A DNA stretch of 64,000 bases from NCBI RefSeq assembly GCF_001444425.1, contig NZ_CP013189.1, positions 2,542,001-2,606,000 on the forward strand, read 5' to 3'. Positions within the stretch are counted from its first letter, which is position 1. Every line of letters starts with the position of its first letter. Of the stretch, positions 27,282-35,906 are shown in pieces. Both the position numbers and the translations under genes were made by a program. Under the pieces are notes generated by a model. That model had not been told where the DNA came from, searched no databases, and was given only the letters and a program-made list of their open reading frames with translations. The stretch comes from Pseudohongiella spirulinae (GTDB lineage Bacteria > Pseudomonadota > Gammaproteobacteria > Pseudomonadales > Pseudohongiellaceae).

Positions 27282-28094
27282 ATGAGTGCACAATCCGATC
27301 GCCAGCACGTCACGCTGGCTACTCTGAACAAGATCAACGCCAAAGGCGAAAAATTCGCCTGCCTGACGGCCTATGATGCGCTCTATGCCCGGCTGCTGAA
27401 TGATGCCGGTGTCGAGGTAATTCTGGTCGGCGACTCGCTGGGCATGGTGTTGCAGGGGCACGACAACACACTGCCTGTGACCATGACAGACATGATCTAC
27501 CACGTGGAATGTGTCAAGCGTGGCAACAGCCGGTCCTTTATCATGGCTGACATGCCCTTTATGAGTTACTCCTCAGAAACGGAAACTCTGGAGAATGCCG
27601 CTGCCCTGATGCGAGCCGGGGCAGAGATGGTCAAACTGGAAGGCGGTGCCTGGCTGGCCAGTTCAACTCGCCTGCTTGCCGAGAGAGGTATTCCGGTCTG
27701 CGTTCACATGGGACTCACCCCACAGTCCATTAACCTGTTTGGCGGCTATCTGGTTCAGGGTCGTAACCCGGAGCAGGCCGAAAAAATGGTTGAAGAGGCG
27801 CTGCAACTACAGGAAGCCGGTGCCAGCATATTGCTGCTGGAGTGTGTACCCGCTTCGCTCGCCAGGCGCATCACAGAAGCGCTCAATATTCCAGTGATTG
27901 GCATTGGTGCCGGACCCGACACAACCGGCCAGGTGCTGGTGCTGCAGGATATTCTGGGCATATCGCCCATCAAACCCAAGTTTGTGAAAAACTTTCTGGC
28001 CGAATCAGACAACGGCATCGCTGGCGCCATCAAGCGTTATGCAGATGATGTAAAACAGGGACACTTCCCTGCGCCGGAACATTGTTTCGACTAA
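27282..28094 (+). CDS. panB: 3-methyl-2-oxobutanoate hydroxymethyltransferase PanB
   Basis: First committed step of pantothenate synthesis, adding a hydroxymethyl group from methylene-tetrahydrofolate to 2-oxoisovalerate. The 270-residue barrel has the magnesium-binding VGDSLGMVLQGHDNTLPVT, the VKLEGG segment, VHMGLTPQS and the catalytic glutamate in ILLLECVP. Length and motifs are canonical. panC follows 18 bp later; panD is not adjacent. Confidence 0.97.
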   Translation: MSAQSDRQHVTLATLNKINAKGEKFACLTAYDALYARLLNDAGVEVILVGDSLGMVLQGHDNTLPVTMTDMIYHVECVKRGNSRSFIMADMPFMSYSSETETLENAAALMRAGAEMVKLEGGAWLASSTRLLAERGIPVCVHMGLTPQSINLFGGYLVQGRNPEQAEKMVEEALQLQEAGASILLLECVPASLARRITEALNIPVIGIGAGPDTTGQVLVLQDILGISPIKPKFVKNFLAESDNGIAGAIKRYADDVKQGHFPAPEHCFD

Positions 28095-28112
28095 TTCCGG
28101 ATACATCTCTCT

Positions 28113-28982
28113 ATGCAAATCTGTTTCACAACTGAATCACTTCGCCAGGCTCTGAACGGTGAACGGCACAAGGGCAACACCATTGCTGTGGTGCCCACCA
28201 TGGGCAACCTGCATGCCGGTCATATCAAACTGGTACATACCGCCAATGAGCTGGCAGACATTACCGTTGCCACGATTTTTGTCAATCCCATGCAGTTCGG
28301 CCGCAATGAAGATCTGGACAAATACCCCCGCACACCGGACGCTGATATCAACAAACTGACTCAGGCCGGCTGTGACTATCTATTCACCCCGCCTGTGTCT
28401 GAAATTTATCCAGACGGTCTGGATCGTCACACAGTGGTGACGGTGCCCGGCATTTCAGAACGTTATTGCGGTGCGAGCCGTCCAGGGCACTTTGATGGCG
28501 TGGCTACCGTGGTCAGCAAACTGTTTAATCTGGTACAGCCAGATCATGCCGTCTTCGGCCTTAAGGACTATCAACAATTTCAGGTGATCCGCAAAATGAC
28601 ACTTGATTTGCGTTTTCCGATCACGCTCACGGGCGTGGCGACAGAGCGCGAACCAAGTGGTCTGGCTATGAGTTCTCGTAATGGCTACCTGAGTTCAGAC
28701 GAAAAGATCACCGCAGCGCAGTTGTACCGCACGCTTCAGGACACAGCAAAGAACGTCGCAGCCACCGGCAATCATTTCCGGCAGCTGGAAAGTGACGCCG
28801 TCAGACAACTGCAAAAAGAGGGGCTGCGGCCCGACTATTTCAGCATCTGTGATGCTCATACGCTGGAACCAGCCGATGATGACACACACCGTCATCCCGG
28901 TCAGAAGCTGGTCATACTGGCCGCTGCATACATCGGCAACACCCGCTTGATTGATAACCTGGAACTGACGCTGACGGCCTGA
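28113..28982 (+). CDS. panC: Pantothenate synthetase PanC
   Basis: ATP-dependent ligation of pantoate to beta-alanine. The 289-residue class I ligase-like fold has PTMGNLHAGHIKLV (HIGH region), FVNPMQFGRNEDLDKYPRT, GLKDYQQFQVI and the KMSKS-like MSSRNGYLS. Slightly longer than the usual 280-285 because of the C-terminus. It is followed by acs at 30 bp; panD, which often follows panC, is not here, so beta-alanine must come from panD elsewhere or another route. Confidence 0.97.
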   Translation: MQICFTTESLRQALNGERHKGNTIAVVPTMGNLHAGHIKLVHTANELADITVATIFVNPMQFGRNEDLDKYPRTPDADINKLTQAGCDYLFTPPVSEIYPDGLDRHTVVTVPGISERYCGASRPGHFDGVATVVSKLFNLVQPDHAVFGLKDYQQFQVIRKMTLDLRFPITLTGVATEREPSGLAMSSRNGYLSSDEKITAAQLYRTLQDTAKNVAATGNHFRQLESDAVRQLQKEGLRPDYFSICDAHTLEPADDDTHRHPGQKLVILAAAYIGNTRLIDNLELTLTA

Positions 28983-29012
28983 GTGCCGCAATAAAAATAC
29001 TGGGAGCAAGCT

Positions 29013-30950
29013 ATGGCAGAAGATAAAGTCTATCCCGTCGACAAAGAGCGAGCCGCTCATAGCCTGATCAATATCGACGATTATCACCGCCTGTATCAAC
29101 AATCAATTGATCAGCCCGACATATTCTGGGCCGAACAGGCAGAGAAGTTTGTCGGCTTTTTTGAACCCTGGAGCAAGGTTTTTGACGGCGAGTTTGCCAA
29201 GGCTCAGGTCGCCTGGTTCAAAGATGCCAAGCTGAATGTCAGCTGGAATTGCATTGATCGCCACCTGCCCCAACGCGCCGATCAGACAGCCATAATCTGG
29301 GAGGGAGATGAGCCCGACAGCAGTCTGCACATCACTTACCGCGACCTGCATCAGGCAGTTTGTCGCATGGCCAATGTGCTAAAAGCGCGCGGTGTCAAAA
29401 AAGGCGACCGGGTGTGCATCTATATGCCCATGATTCCCGAGGCCGCCTATGCCATGCTGGCCTGCACCCGCATTGGTGCCGTTCATTCGGTTGTGTTTGG
29501 TGGCTTCTCGCCCGATGCTATCCGCGACCGCATCCAGGACTCTGATTGTCGCACTGTTATTACAGCCAACCAGGGCGTCCGCGGTGGCAAACTCATCCCA
29601 CTGAAACACAACGTGGACAAGGCGCTGGAGCAGTGCCCGGATGTGCACTCTGTCATTGTGGTGAAGCACACTGAGGCCGACACAGGATGGCATGCGGAAC
29701 GCGATGTCTGGTACCACGAGGCTATTTCCCAGGTCGATGACCAATGCCCTGCTGAGGTCATGGACGCTGAGGACGCCTTATTCATTCTTTATACATCCGG
29801 CTCCACCGGCAAACCCAAGGGAGTGCTGCACAGCACAGCCGGCTACCTGCTGCAGGCCGCCATGAGCCACAAGTACATCTTTGACTACCACGAAGGTGAG
29901 GTTTTCTGGTGCACGGCTGATGTAGGCTGGGTGACCGGACACAGCTATATCCTTTACGGGCCGCTGTGCAACGGCGCAACGACCCTGATGTTCGAAGGCG
30001 TACCCACCTACCCCGATGCTTCGCGCTTCTGGCAGGTGATCGACAAACATCACGTGAATATTTTTTACACCGCGCCTACAGCCCTGCGTGCACTCATGAG
30101 TCTGGGGGACGAGCCAGTCAAGAGCAGCTCCCGCGCATCGCTGCGCCTGCTCGGCTCAGTCGGCGAACCGATTAACCCGGAGGCCTGGGAATGGTATCAC
30201 AAAGTAGTTGGCGAAGAGCGCTGTCCGATAGTCGACACCTGGTGGCAGACTGAAACCGGCTCCACCATGATCAGCCCCATGGCTGGCGTTACTGACCTGA
30301 AACCCGGCTCCGCAACCCTGCCCTTCTTTGGTGTTAAACCAGAACTACTGGATGCTCACGGCAAGGTTATCCAAGGTGCCGGCAAAGGCAATCTGGTTAT
30401 TACACAGAGCTGGCCTTCTCAGATACGTACCGTATTTGGTGATCATCAGCGGTGTGTGGACACTTACTTCAAGGCCTACCCGGGCTATTACTTTACCGGC
30501 GACAGCGCACGCCGTGACAAGGACGGTTACTACTGGATCATTGGCCGGGTGGATGACGTAATCAACGTCTCCGGGCATCGTCTGGGCACCGCGGAGTTGG
30601 AGAGCGCCCTGGTTTTACATCCTAAAGTTGCAGAAGCTGCCGTGGTCGGATACCCACATGATATCAAGGGCAACGCTGTCTATGCCTATGTGACACTGAT
30701 GACTGGCATCAAAGACTCCGACGATTTAAAAAAGGAACTTATTCAATTTGTTGCTGACGAGATCGGGGCCTTTGCCAAGCCGGAAATCGTACAGTTTGCA
30801 CCAGGGCTGCCCAAAACACGCTCCGGCAAAATCATGCGCCGCATTCTGCGCAAGATTGCCGCCAATGAAATAGACCACCTGGGTGATACCACCACGCTGG
30901 CTGAACCCTCTGTCGTAGATAATCTCATCGAACATCGAGTTAACAGGTAA
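29013..30950 (+). CDS. acs: Acetyl-CoA synthetase Acs
   Basis: Activates acetate to acetyl-CoA via acetyl-AMP. The 645-residue ANL-family enzyme has [17 protein letters not shown] (P-loop), [27 protein letters not shown] (hinge) and the regulatory acetylation lysine in [13 protein letters not shown]. The acetoacetyl-CoA thiolase gene starts 5 bp later. In Pseudomonas acs lies downstream of the same pan genes, and acetate use there falls under Crc/CrcZ control; this placement fits such a link but does not prove it. Confidence 0.97.
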   Translation: MAEDKVYPVDKERAAHSLINIDDYHRLYQQSIDQPDIFWAEQAEKFVGFFEPWSKVFDGEFAKAQVAWFKDAKLNVSWNCIDRHLPQRADQTAIIWEGDEPDSSLHITYRDLHQAVCRMANVLKARGVKKGDRVCIYMPMIPEAAYAMLACTRIGAVHSVVFGGFSPDAIRDRIQDSDCRTVITANQGVRGGKLIPLKHNVDKALEQCPDVHSVIVVKHTEADTGWHAERDVWYHEAISQVDDQCPAEVMDAEDALFILYTSGSTGKPKGVLHSTAGYLLQAAMSHKYIFDYHEGEVFWCTADVGWVTGHSYILYGPLCNGATTLMFEGVPTYPDASRFWQVIDKHHVNIFYTAPTALRALMSLGDEPVKSSSRASLRLLGSVGEPINPEAWEWYHKVVGEERCPIVDTWWQTETGSTMISPMAGVTDLKPGSATLPFFGVKPELLDAHGKVIQGAGKGNLVITQSWPSQIRTVFGDHQRCVDTYFKAYPGYYFTGDSARRDKDGYYWIIGRVDDVINVSGHRLGTAELESALVLHPKVAEAAVVGYPHDIKGNAVYAYVTLMTGIKDSDDLKKELIQFVADEIGAFAKPEIVQFAPGLPKTRSGKIMRRILRKIAANEIDHLGDTTTLAEPSVVDNLIEHRVNR

Positions 30951-30955
30951 ACCGT

Positions 30956-32137
30956 ATGCAGGATATCGTTATCGTCGCTGCCGGACGCAGCGCTATTGGA
31001 ACCTTTCAGGGTGACCTGGCTGCTTTGCCGGCCACCGAGCTGGGTGCCCAGATCATCCGTCAGTTAGTACAGCGCACGGCAGTAGACAGCGCGTTGATTA
31101 ACGAGGTGATTATGGGTCAGGTGCTGACAGCCGGCTGTGGTCAGAATCCGGCACGTCAGGCCAGTATCCATGCCGGGCTGGGCGTCGAAACACCAGCCAT
31201 GACCATCAATAAAGTGTGCGGATCCGGTCTCAAAGCAGTGCACCTGGCCGCCCAGGCTATTCAGTGCGGCGATGCCGACATGATCATCGCTGGCGGCATG
31301 GAAAACATGAGCCAGTCTGCGCACGTGTTACCCAATTCGCGCACAGGTCAGAAAATGGGCAACTGGCAGGCAGTCGACACGATGATTCATGACGGTCTGT
31401 GGGACGCCTTCAATAATTATCATATGGGCATCACGGCCGAGAATCTGGTTGAGAAATATCAGATCAGTCGGCAGGAGCAGGACGAATTCGCTTTGGCCTC
31501 ACAGCAAAAAGCCGTTGCTGCGATACAGGCCGGCCACTTCAAACAGGAAATCCTGCCCGTCCAGATTCCTCAGCGCAAAGGGGAGCCAATCATTGTCGAT
31601 ATAGACCAGGGCCCGCGCGCCAATTCGTCTATCGAAGCTCTCTCCCGTCTGCCAGCCGTCTTCAAGAAAGATGGCTCAGTGACCGCCGGCAATGCGTCCG
31701 GGCTCAACGATGGCGCCGCCGCTGTCATCGTCTGCAGCCAGCGCGCTGCGGAGCAGAACGGTCTGACCCCTCTGGTACGGATCAAAGCCTGGGCCAATGC
31801 CGCTGTGGATCCAAAAATCATGGGCATTGGCCCGGTCTCTGCCACTCAACGCTGCCTGGCAAAGGCGGGTTGGGGCATTGATGACCTTGACCTGATCGAA
31901 GCCAACGAGGCCTTTGCTGCCCAATCATTGGCAGTCGCCCGCGAACTCAAGTGGGATATGGACAAAGTTAATGTCAACGGCGGTGCCATTGCATTAGGTC
32001 ACCCGATTGGCGCCTCAGGTTGCCGGGTATTGGTGACACTGATTCACGAAATGATTCGCCGTGATGTTCACAAAGGCCTGGCTACACTGTGCATTGGCGG
32101 TGGCCAGGGTGTGGCAATTGCTGTTGAGCGGGGTTGA
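30956..32137 (+). CDS. Acetyl-CoA C-acetyltransferase (thiolase)
   Basis: Biosynthetic-type thiolase (393 residues) condensing or cleaving acetoacetyl-CoA. The nucleophilic cysteine is in [13 protein letters not shown] (near residue 88), the second active site is [17 protein letters not shown] and the catalytic base cysteine is [10 protein letters not shown]. It resembles AtoB/PhaA. It is the last gene of the pan-acs series and probably co-transcribed with acs, so acetate activation and C4 chemistry (acetoacetate or PHB precursor) are joined. No phaB or phaC is adjacent. Confidence 0.93.
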   Translation: MQDIVIVAAGRSAIGTFQGDLAALPATELGAQIIRQLVQRTAVDSALINEVIMGQVLTAGCGQNPARQASIHAGLGVETPAMTINKVCGSGLKAVHLAAQAIQCGDADMIIAGGMENMSQSAHVLPNSRTGQKMGNWQAVDTMIHDGLWDAFNNYHMGITAENLVEKYQISRQEQDEFALASQQKAVAAIQAGHFKQEILPVQIPQRKGEPIIVDIDQGPRANSSIEALSRLPAVFKKDGSVTAGNASGLNDGAAAVIVCSQRAAEQNGLTPLVRIKAWANAAVDPKIMGIGPVSATQRCLAKAGWGIDDLDLIEANEAFAAQSLAVARELKWDMDKVNVNGGAIALGHPIGASGCRVLVTLIHEMIRRDVHKGLATLCIGGGQGVAIAVERG

Positions 32138-32144
32138 AGTCAAG

Positions 32145-32190
32145 CAAGTGGACAGCCACGACATTCAAGAGTATCCCTGATGTCCACTTG
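32145..32190. repeat. 10-bp inverted repeat between convergent genes
   Basis: CAAGTGGACA and TGTCCACTTG, perfect arms with a 26-nt loop, directly after the thiolase stop. It could be a bidirectional terminator or protective stem, but no T-run follows either arm. Confidence 0.5.
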
Positions 32191-32204
32191 CCACCCTCTG
32201 ACTG

Positions 32205-32245
32205 CCCGGGTATCTGACAACCCGGGTATCTCAACCCAGGTATCT
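32205..32245. repeat. Three direct copies of CCCRGGTATCT
   Basis: Copies at 32205-32215, 32221-32231 and 32235-32245, spaced 16 and 14 bp, the third reaching the SulP stop codon. The two first copies are identical. Too short and irregular for CRISPR; could be protein-binding iterons or a small tandem duplication. Confidence 0.55.
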
Positions 32246-33954
32246 CACAACAAATCCTGAACGGCCTGGTGCTGACTCAGATAGACCTTGCCACTGAGTT
32301 CATGAAGGAAATGCGAGCGTTGCAGGCTGTCCATGACCGGTCCCTTGACCTCAGACAGATGTAACTGAATACCATTGTCTTTCAGCCGGCTGTTAATGGC
32401 CTCCAATGACTCCAGCGCACTCAGGTCAATCTCGTTGACGGCACTGCACATGAGCACCACATGCTTCAAATCAGCCCGTTCCGACACTTCCTTGTAGACC
32501 AGATCTTCAAGAAAACGCGTGTTTGCAAAGTACAGGCTTTCGTCGACCCGCAAAGACAATATCTGTGGATATGTTGTGACATGATGACGATGCACATTGC
32601 GGTAATGCTCGGTGCCCGGCACCTGTCCCACAATGGCCACGTGCGGACGAGAACTCTTGTACAGATGTATCAGCACGGAAACCAGAATACCCGCCGCGAC
32701 ACCGGCCTCCACACCCTCGAGCCAGGTCAGAACGATGGTGGCGGTAACCGCCATGAAATCGGCACGCGAATAACTCCAGGCTTTCTTCAAAATACTGAAA
32801 TCCACCAGTGACCAGACAGCAACGATAATGGTCGCTGACAGCGTCGCTTTGGGCAACCAGGCCAGTAACGGCATCAAAAAGAAGGTCGCCACAGCCATGA
32901 GCAGAGCGGCAAAAAATCCGGCCGCTGGCGTAGCCGCACCGGCATCAAAATTGACAACCGAGCGCGCAAAACCGCCCGCCACAGGAAAACCGCCCGCCAC
33001 CGAGGCTGCCATATTGGAGGCACCGATACCGATTAGCTCCTGATCCGGATCGATGCGTTCACGCTTTTTGGCTGCCAGTCCCTGAGCCACAGACACAGAC
33101 TCAACAAATCCCAGGATAGCAATCAGGGCTGCCGAACCCGCCAGCGCTGACCACAGATCTGGCGAGAAACTCGGCAGTGCCAGCCCCGGCAGGCCGGTCG
33201 GCACATCACCAACCAGAACCAGACCTTTCTCACCCAGGTCCAGAGACCAGGCCGCAAACCCAGTGGCCAATACGGCCACAATCGGACTCAGTCGCGAGGT
33301 GATCACCGCTGTCCGGTCATTCATACCGGCTTTTTTCAGCAAACCCGCCAGTTTGGCCCGCGACCAGAACAGGTAAATCAATGTACCACCGCCGACCAGT
33401 ATCGTCGGCCAGTTCAGGTTATCCAGGGACGCCTGCACACCAGAAGCAATGGATGGCACCAACTGCAGCAGGGTCTGACCGCCTGCGCTGATACCGAGAA
33501 TGCCGGGTAATTGCCCCAGGGCAATAATTACCCCGGAGGCAGTGATAAACCCGGCGATCACCGGATGCGACAAAAAGTTCGCCAGAAAACCCAACCTGAG
33601 CACGCCCAGAATGACCAGAAAAGCTCCCGCCATAAATGCCAGCAGCGTAGCTGCAGCTATCATTTGGGCGGGATCCTGCAACTCCAGCCGGGCCACAGCC
33701 GCCGCGGTCATTAACGATACCACCGCTACCGGACCGACCGACAATGCCCGGCTGGTGCCAAACAGCGCATACACCATCAGCGGCAGGATACTCGCATACA
33801 AACCCATCTCGGGTGGCAGCCCTGCCAGCATCGCATAGGCCAGTGACTGCGGTACCAGCATGACCATGACAATGATGGCCGCCAGGATGTCGTCAGAGAA
33901 CTGCTCGGATCGATACCGACGCGCCCAGTCCAGAATTGGCAGGTACTTTTTCAA
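32245..33954 (-). CDS. SulP-family anion transporter with STAS domain
   Basis: SLC26/SulP inner-membrane transporter, 569 residues, about 12 helices. The signature near residue 23-60 (DILAAIIVMVMLVPQSLAYAML, GLPPEMGLYASILP) and the C-terminal cytoplasmic STAS domain (about 440-560, with VVLMCSAVNEIDLSALESLEAI) are clear. It lies downstream of sqr and a DUF442 protein on the same strand (gap 12 bp), so it may export oxidised sulfur (sulfate or sulfite) formed from sulfide. Substrate is inferred; bicarbonate and dicarboxylates are alternatives in this family. Confidence 0.9.
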   Translation of the reverse strand: MKKYLPILDWARRYRSEQFSDDILAAIIVMVMLVPQSLAYAMLAGLPPEMGLYASILPLMVYALFGTSRALSVGPVAVVSLMTAAAVARLELQDPAQMIAAATLLAFMAGAFLVILGVLRLGFLANFLSHPVIAGFITASGVIIALGQLPGILGISAGGQTLLQLVPSIASGVQASLDNLNWPTILVGGGTLIYLFWSRAKLAGLLKKAGMNDRTAVITSRLSPIVAVLATGFAAWSLDLGEKGLVLVGDVPTGLPGLALPSFSPDLWSALAGSAALIAILGFVESVSVAQGLAAKKRERIDPDQELIGIGASNMAASVAGGFPVAGGFARSVVNFDAGAATPAAGFFAALLMAVATFFLMPLLAWLPKATLSATIIVAVWSLVDFSILKKAWSYSRADFMAVTATIVLTWLEGVEAGVAAGILVSVLIHLYKSSRPHVAIVGQVPGTEHYRNVHRHHVTTYPQILSLRVDESLYFANTRFLEDLVYKEVSERADLKHVVLMCSAVNEIDLSALESLEAINSRLKDNGIQLHLSEVKGPVMDSLQRSHFLHELSGKVYLSQHQAVQDLL

Positions 33955-33966
33955 GTCAGCTCCAGT

Positions 33967-34395
33967 TTAACCTTCGCTCTGCTGGGCCAGCCAACCAGCC
34001 ACACCATTCAGATCGTAACCGGCCTGTGCGCCCAGACGAACCACTTCCTCAGGGGCCATGCCCTTCAATCCGCTGGCCAGCCCCCACAACTGGATGGAAC
34101 GCGTACCACTGCGGCAATAGGCCAGAACCGGCTTGGGCGCCTCATCCAGCGCCTCTGTGAAGGCTGCCACATCCTCCAGACTCAATTGGCCGGACACTAC
34201 CGGAATGTACTTAAAGACCATATCATGATCTTCTGCAACGGCCTGAATTTCCGCTCGCAAGGGTTGACCATGGCTTTCGCCGTCGGGGCGGTTGCAGATA
34301 ATGGTCTTGAATCCGGCGGCTGCCATCATGTCCACATCGTCTGCCGTCAATTGCTCCGCGACTGCAAAATCATCAGTCACCTGCTTAGCCTTCAT
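33967..34395 (-). CDS. DUF442 / TIGR01244 sulfur transferase-phosphatase-like protein
   Basis: 142-residue dual-specificity-phosphatase-fold protein. The P-loop is AYCRSGTRS (cysteine near residue 94), as in the N-terminal domain of Blh, the beta-lactamase-like hydrolase of sulfide-detoxification operons; some members behave as thiosulfate or persulfide sulfurtransferases. It is free-standing here, without the fused persulfide-dioxygenase (ETHE1-type) half. It sits between sqr and sulP, so it probably handles the persulfide made by SQR. Start ATG 34395 has a weak ribosome site (AGGAGT upstream). Confidence 0.85.
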   Translation of the reverse strand: MKAKQVTDDFAVAEQLTADDVDMMAAAGFKTIICNRPDGESHGQPLRAEIQAVAEDHDMVFKYIPVVSGQLSLEDVAAFTEALDEAPKPVLAYCRSGTRSIQLWGLASGLKGMAPEEVVRLGAQAGYDLNGVAGWLAQQSEG

Positions 34396-34422
34396 AAACT
34401 ACTCCTGAACTTTTAAAAAAAT

Positions 34423-35658
34423 TTACACCACATCCGGTGCGACCAGCCATTCCCTGCCTTTCAGCATGCCATTCCAGTAAAGCCACGGCAAAAAATCCTT
34501 CTTCAAAGTCCATGCCATACGCGTCGGGCGACGTCCGTCAAGCAGCCAACCCGGCATACTCGGCAACAACTTACCGCCATAACCAAACTCGGCGAGCACA
34601 ATTTTGCCGCGCTCCACGGTCAACGGGCATGAACCGTAGCCATTATAGCGTGCTTCGCCCTTCGTAACGCCCATATCTGCCAGCATATTAAAGGCCACAA
34701 TCGGCGCCTGCTTACGCGCCGCCGCTGCAGTCTTGGCATTGGGTGCGTTCATGACATCACCCAGCGACCAGATATTCGCGTATCGTTTGTGTTTAAGCGT
34801 TTCCTGGTCCACATCCACCCAGCCGGCCTGATCGGCCAACGGGCTGCTGCGAATAAAGTCCGGCGCCTGTTGTGGTGGACAGACATGCATCATGTCGAAT
34901 TGCATCTCCACCGTTTCCTTGTTGCCGTCCGCATCCGTTTTGTCAAACCACGCCGTGCGCGCTTCACCGTCGACCTTGACCAGGTTATGACTGAAATTAA
35001 GCGTCGCATGGTAACGTTTTACATATTCCATGAGGGCGGGCACATAGTCAGCCACCCCAAACAGCACGCCACCCGCATTGCAAAAATGGATATCAATTTT
35101 ATCGATCAGACCTTGCCTTACCCAATGATCGCCGGACAGATACATGGCTTTTTGAGGCGCACCTGCGCATTTAATGGGCATAGGTGGCTGCGTAAAAATA
35201 GCCTTGCCAGATTTCAGCTCGCTGACCAGCTTCCAGGTATAAGGTGCCAGGTCAAACCGGTAGTTGGACGTCACGCCGTTTTTACCCAGCGTCTCACTGA
35301 GCCCTTCCACCGCATCCCAGTTCAGTTTCAGACCCGGGGCAACAATCAGACGGTCATAGGTCAGTGCCTTACCATCGTCCAGCAGCACCTTATTGTTGTC
35401 GGGCTCAAACCCAGTCACAGCGGCTTTGACCCAAGTGGTACCTCGCGGAATCAGGCTCGCCATCGGGCGCTCAGTCTGTTGCGGGGTAAATACACCGCCG
35501 CCGACCATCGTCCAGCCGGGCTGATAATAATGTTTGTCAGCCTTATCAACCAGAGCAATGTTCAAATCCGGCTTACGTTTCAGGAGACTGGCGGCGGCGG
35601 AGATACCACCAGCGCCAGCACCTACAACCACCACGTCAAAATGCGTTTGATTAGCCAT
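34423..35658 (-). CDS. sqr: Sulfide:quinone oxidoreductase-like flavoprotein
   Basis: Membrane-associated FAD enzyme that oxidises sulfide and reduces quinone. The 411 residues begin with the FAD-binding VVVGAGAGGISAAASL, followed by HYYQPGWTMVGGG, APGLKLNWDAVEG, KCAGAPQKAMYLS (cysteine of the catalytic pair) and VCPPQQAPDFI, and the second nucleotide motif NIWSLGDVMNAPNAKTAAAARKQAP. This pattern belongs to the SQRDL (type II) branch. It heads the sqr-DUF442-sulP series. A GGAGG ribosome site precedes the ATG. The upstream region has an AT-rich dyad at 35714-35743. Confidence 0.88.
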   Translation of the reverse strand: MANQTHFDVVVVGAGAGGISAAASLLKRKPDLNIALVDKADKHYYQPGWTMVGGGVFTPQQTERPMASLIPRGTTWVKAAVTGFEPDNNKVLLDDGKALTYDRLIVAPGLKLNWDAVEGLSETLGKNGVTSNYRFDLAPYTWKLVSELKSGKAIFTQPPMPIKCAGAPQKAMYLSGDHWVRQGLIDKIDIHFCNAGGVLFGVADYVPALMEYVKRYHATLNFSHNLVKVDGEARTAWFDKTDADGNKETVEMQFDMMHVCPPQQAPDFIRSSPLADQAGWVDVDQETLKHKRYANIWSLGDVMNAPNAKTAAAARKQAPIVAFNMLADMGVTKGEARYNGYGSCPLTVERGKIVLAEFGYGGKLLPSMPGWLLDGRRPTRMAWTLKKDFLPWLYWNGMLKGREWLVAPDVV

Positions 35659-35713
35659 TTCTGCCTCCTGATTAAATGTCTTGGCTGATCGATCGTCGAC
35701 AACGATACCATCA

Positions 35714-35743
35714 ATTATATGAAAAGCAGTATAAGCTTATAAT
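35714..35743 (-). promoter_or_regulatory. AT-rich dyad upstream of sqr, candidate operator/promoter
   Basis: Outer ATTATA/TATAAT inverted arms and a perfect 12-bp palindrome TATAAGCTTATA (35730-35741), 55-85 bp upstream of the sqr start. On the minus strand it contains -10-like hexamers (TATACT, TATAAT). Sulfide operons are often controlled by ArsR-type repressors (BigR/SqrR) binding such dyads, but no regulator gene is adjacent. Confidence 0.45.
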
Positions 35744-35794
35744 TCAGAGGACTTATCATGAACCTCCGTCTGTTGCCGGTCAACTGCCGTGCTA

Positions 35795-35808
35795 TTGACG
35801 CAGATCAA
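35795..35808. promoter_or_regulatory. FNR/Anr-like box upstream of sqr
   Basis: TTGAC-N4-ATCAA, one mismatch from the FNR/Anr consensus TTGAT-N4-ATCAA, in the region between sqr and the TonB-receptor terminator. Its centre is about 143 bp from the sqr start, so its target is unclear. Chance occurrence is possible. Confidence 0.3.
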
Positions 35809-35853
35809 TCAGAGTCCGGGCCTGGCAATACTTACTGACATTGGTAAGCAAAA

Positions 35854-35885
35854 AAGCCCCTTCCAGCCAATGCTGAAAGGGGCTT
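35854..35885 (-). terminator. Rho-independent terminator of the TonB receptor gene
   Basis: A 9-bp stem (AAGCCCCTT/AAGGGGCTT) plus a 4-bp CAGC/GCTG extension with a 4-nt loop, and six T residues following on the minus strand. It lies 22 bp after the receptor stop codon. Confidence 0.88.
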
Positions 35886-35906
35886 TTACTATCAACCAGA
35901 CTGCTA

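Noticed and set aside
32145-32245. CRISPR array
   Set aside because: Repeats are 11 bp and spacers 3-5 bp, far too short; no cas genes in the window.
35758-35838. 26-residue peptide gene between sqr and the TonB receptor
   Set aside because: The frame has a start and stop but no ribosome-binding site or known family, and the region is better explained as regulatory DNA plus terminator.
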